Positions 61,322 through 64,000 of a stretch of DNA of 64,000 nucleotides are shown here, one piece after another; position 1 is the stretch's first letter; each line of letters starts with the position of its first letter. Location: NCBI RefSeq assembly GCF_004015185.1, contig NZ_CP025746.1:186001-250000 (forward strand), given 5' to 3'. Made by a program: the position numbers and the translations under genes. The notes under the pieces were generated by a model that saw nothing but the letters and a program-made list of their open reading frames with translations, was not told the DNA's origin and ran no database searches. Source of the DNA: Clostridium manihotivorum (lineage in GTDB: Bacteria; Bacillota; Clostridia; Clostridiales; Clostridiaceae).

Positions 61322-64000
61322 TACTTTTCACCTCCTAGATCCTTAACCACAACGCTAGTTATCTCTTTCCACACCTCTTCGTCACTATGTTTTTGTATTA
61401 CCTTATGTTTATTGTCACTTAGGCTTAAATCAAACTGACATATATGAGAGTAGTTGCAGAAACTACAATAAGTAAACTTCCCATCCTTTGAAGGCTCAAT
61501 CTTTATACGTCCACTTAACATCTCTTCGCATAATTCAATCATCTTCTCATTTACATACTTTCTTAATATATCAAACTGCTCTTCTGTTATAACGGCACTC
61601 TGTTTAGTAAAGTCTCCATCCTTCTTAAAGGTTGCTGGAATTACAAGTGAATAAGTCTCCATGGTTTTATCCATTGCCTTAACTAGTCTAGCATCTTTAA
61701 GTAGAAGACCATCCATCTTAAGCTTCTTAAGTATTTGTTCTTTTAGCTCTTCATCACTCAAATCCCTTTTTGACTTTATAATAGGGTCATCTATTCTAAA
61801 ATATAGGATTGCTCCCGGTATTACTTGTTTATCTAAAAAGTATTTAGAGTTTTTAATTAAAGCATCTAAATAAACTAATAGCTGAATTTGTAATCCATAA
61901 TATAACTGATTTAAATCAAACTCTTTACTTCCTGACTTATAGTCTATTATTCTTATATAAGTTTGTCCGTCTAACTCTACAGTATCTACTCTATCGATTC
62001 TACCAGTTAGAAATACCTCATCCCCAGAAGAAAGCTTAAGTTTTATTGGCTCACTATCTTTATAGCTTCCAAACTCAAACTCATTTCTAAATATATCGAA
62101 GTTACTCCTCCTCATCTGTTCAGATATTACACTAACTGACTTGGTTAATATATTCTTAAATCTATTAGTAAAATACTCATATCGTTTTGAACTGTTTAAT
62201 ATAGATGCTGCACTTTCTCCTACTTGCTTATCCACTATATCTGATATTATTGCCCTACACTTATCTCCATCTAATTCATCCCAATGAATTTTCTTATCTC
62301 TTATATAATTAGTAAACTCGTCTAATACATTGTGCATAAAACTTCCAAGGTCTGGTGGAGTGAATTCATAAACCTTCCTATCCTTAGCCTTAAGACCGTA
62401 TTGAACATAATAGGCAAAAGGACACTGAGCATATTTTTCTATCCTTGAAACACTAAATAATAGGTTATCACTGTTGCCAGAATATATTTTCTTTATTTTA
62501 TCCCTTGCTATATCCTGTTCTTGATTGCTATACTTTAACCCCTTAAATATGCTATCAGCCTTTTCCTTCCACTCTGGCTTACTCTTGTACCAAGAATACA
62601 CCTCTGCCCAATAATCTTCTATTTCTTTTTTATCATAGTCTCGTCTTACTGCACCAATAAGTTCATTAAAGGTAGGTATAGGAGCTACTACCTTTTCAAA
62701 TTCATTGTTTTTAAGCCTAAATATATCACTCTCTTCTTTTATGTTAGGAAATATCTTTTTAAGTCTAGGTATTATTATAGATGGTCTTAAAGACTTTCCC
62801 TCAAAATCGGCTAAAGGGTAGGTTATCATTAAGTAATTGCTGCACATAGTTAGAGTTGTATAAACTAAGAACTGCTCTTCAAAAGCCTTAGTTTTCGTAT
62901 CAGAGGCAAGTTCTACCCCTTGATTTCTCAATAATTCTCTATCCATATCTGAAAGTATTCCCTCATCTTTATTAGAGGCTGGAAAAACTCCATCATTGGC
63001 ACCAATTATATAAAGGGCTTTTAGCTCCCTGCTTCTTATTCTTGATATTTCACCTATATTTACTTGATCTAAAGCTACTAGTATAAGTCCTATCTCATAC
63101 TTTTCAAACCCTACATTTAGTATCTTAATAAAGTCACTGGCTTCTATTACTTCTTCTCCCATAACATCTACAGCCTGATCTAGTACTTCCATAATTATCT
63201 CTACAACCTGGTCATACTCCTTAGCCTTATCTCCAATTCCTTTCTCTTCAAAGGATTTAGACAAGCTATCCATTCTTTCAATAATATCCAGAGAATTCAT
63301 AAAATCATATAAGGCTACACAGGTTTCTCTTATTGTATGTTTTCCTTTTATATCAGAGTAAAACTTAATTAACGGAGTTCTTATTTCATCCTTTATATCA
63401 TTGATAAGAGAAATTCTCTGCTTTTCTTCCTCTGATAACTCTTCTCCTTCTTGTTTAAATGGGTCAATTTTATATTCCCACCAATCCTCAAGCCATCTTT
63501 TTCCCTTTATTCCATTGGCTAAAACGTAATTTTCCAATATATCTATGTACTCGCCATCAATACCTGTAAGACCTGTCTTTAAATATTTAAATACGCTCTC
63601 ATAAGACCAATTTCTCGATAATATTTCAAATACAGAGGTAATTAAAACTATAAGTGGATTACTTACTATGTCTCTCTTCTTATCTAAAAAATATGGAATA
63701 TTATATTGATTAAATATTACAGAAGCTATTTTTTCATAATCCTCTAATTGCCTGCAAACTACTGAAATATCTCTATATCTATATCCTTGTTCTCTTACCA
63801 GCCTTAATATATCCTTTGCTACTACTTCTATTTCATCATAGTTGTTATTAGCCTTATATAGCCTTATATCATCATTGGCCCACTTATAATGAACAAAAGG
63901 ATAAGAGAAAAAGTGTCTTTCTAAATGGTTTAATTCTCTGCTTTCCTTAAACCTATAGTTCTCCCTATTGTTTAAATCTAAGTAGCCATCATAAGGAATA
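61321..64000 (-). CDS. addB: Helicase-nuclease AddB, 5' part beyond window
   Basis: The frame stays open from the stop at 61321 to the right edge, giving about 893 C-terminal residues of a protein usually near 1150. The start is outside. It has the inactive helicase-like middle, then the nuclease domain with GRIDRVD and IIDYKSGSKEF (D-Y-K). Cys residues for the iron-sulfur cluster are present: C in EKYAQCPFAYY and three in FTYCSFCNYSHICQ. AddB recognises Chi and cuts the 5' strand in the AddAB complex. It is upstream of addA in the same operon. Confidence 0.95.
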   Translation of the reverse strand, partial: IPYDGYLDLNNRENYRFKESRELNHLERHFFSYPFVHYKWANDDIRLYKANNNYDEIEVVAKDILRLVREQGYRYRDISVVCRQLEDYEKIASVIFNQYNIPYFLDKKRDIVSNPLIVLITSVFEILSRNWSYESVFKYLKTGLTGIDGEYIDILENYVLANGIKGKRWLEDWWEYKIDPFKQEGEELSEEEKQRISLINDIKDEIRTPLIKFYSDIKGKHTIRETCVALYDFMNSLDIIERMDSLSKSFEEKGIGDKAKEYDQVVEIIMEVLDQAVDVMGEEVIEASDFIKILNVGFEKYEIGLILVALDQVNIGEISRIRSRELKALYIIGANDGVFPASNKDEGILSDMDRELLRNQGVELASDTKTKAFEEQFLVYTTLTMCSNYLMITYPLADFEGKSLRPSIIIPRLKKIFPNIKEESDIFRLKNNEFEKVVAPIPTFNELIGAVRRDYDKKEIEDYWAEVYSWYKSKPEWKEKADSIFKGLKYSNQEQDIARDKIKKIYSGNSDNLLFSVSRIEKYAQCPFAYYVQYGLKAKDRKVYEFTPPDLGSFMHNVLDEFTNYIRDKKIHWDELDGDKCRAIISDIVDKQVGESAASILNSSKRYEYFTNRFKNILTKSVSVISEQMRRSNFDIFRNEFEFGSYKDSEPIKLKLSSGDEVFLTGRIDRVDTVELDGQTYIRIIDYKSGSKEFDLNQLYYGLQIQLLVYLDALIKNSKYFLDKQVIPGAILYFRIDDPIIKSKRDLSDEELKEQILKKLKMDGLLLKDARLVKAMDKTMETYSLVIPATFKKDGDFTKQSAVITEEQFDILRKYVNEKMIELCEEMLSGRIKIEPSKDGKFTYCSFCNYSHICQFDLSLSDNKHKVIQKHSDEEVWKEITSVVVKDLGGEK

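Noticed and set aside
1..64000. CRISPR arrays and rRNA genes
   Set aside because: No regularly spaced direct repeats and no rRNA-like conserved blocks were seen in the window.

Overview
The window looks like chromosome from a low-GC Firmicute of the Clostridium type. Intergenic DNA is very AT-rich, ribosome binding sites are strong GGAGG types, and the housekeeping genes are clostridial in kind: AddAB, SbcCD, glnA followed by an ANTAR antiterminator, YhaM, and a lone CCA-adding enzyme. This assignment is by gene content and style, not by alignment.

Left flank (1-9.2 kb): a truncated-at-edge GT39 glycosyltransferase with a collapsed GT2 partner, a polysaccharide deacetylase and a secreted GH16 glucanase bracketed by two inverted copies of a short palindromic MITE-like repeat, a CDF metal exporter, small membrane proteins (one SdpI-like) and signal peptidase I.

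Integrated island (about 9.21-27.75 kb): an element inserted in the 3' end of tRNA-Arg(ACG). The displaced tRNA end and its old terminator lie at 9.2 kb; the rebuilt tRNA is at 27.7 kb. It has a tyrosine integrase, two small excisionase/AlpA-like HTH proteins, a P4-type SF3 helicase, an XRE repressor, RadC-like and DUF960 proteins, two surface/lipoprotein genes, a hypothetical gene broken by an IS630-family insertion, and a cargo block: type III mod-res followed by an extra PD-(D/E)XK nuclease gene and a large protein with a HEPN-like RxxxxxxH motif. No capsid, tail or conjugation genes are visible, so it resembles a satellite-type element carrying defence cargo. A 90-residue Ala/Thr/Gly/Val-rich hydrophobic peptide sits beside the right end.

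Host middle (27.8-48 kb): a sugar or glycerol-phosphate ABC importer without its ATPase, an Nramp metal importer with a palindromic operator candidate, DegV, a small nucleotidyltransferase, sbcCD, glnA-ANTAR with a hexaloop hairpin in the leader, pepT, two tandem DUF1189-type proteins, and an L,D-transpeptidase behind a roughly 300-base structured leader.

RiPP-like locus (48.2-52.9 kb, minus strand): a 45-residue precursor-like ORF, an attenuator-like hairpin, a PqqD-type recognition protein, a B12-binding radical SAM enzyme without a SPASM-like Cys-rich tail, an M50-like membrane protein with EETFH in place of HExxH, an ABC permease and an ABC ATPase. I regard this as the most interesting candidate for an undescribed system. 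The logic would be: precursor made in excess, leader bound by PqqD, core modified by the radical SAM enzyme, leader possibly cut by the membrane protein, product exported by the ABC pair.

Right flank (53.5-64 kb): yhaM, cca, an AEC transporter, a small membrane protein, addA and the C-terminal part of addB running off the right edge.
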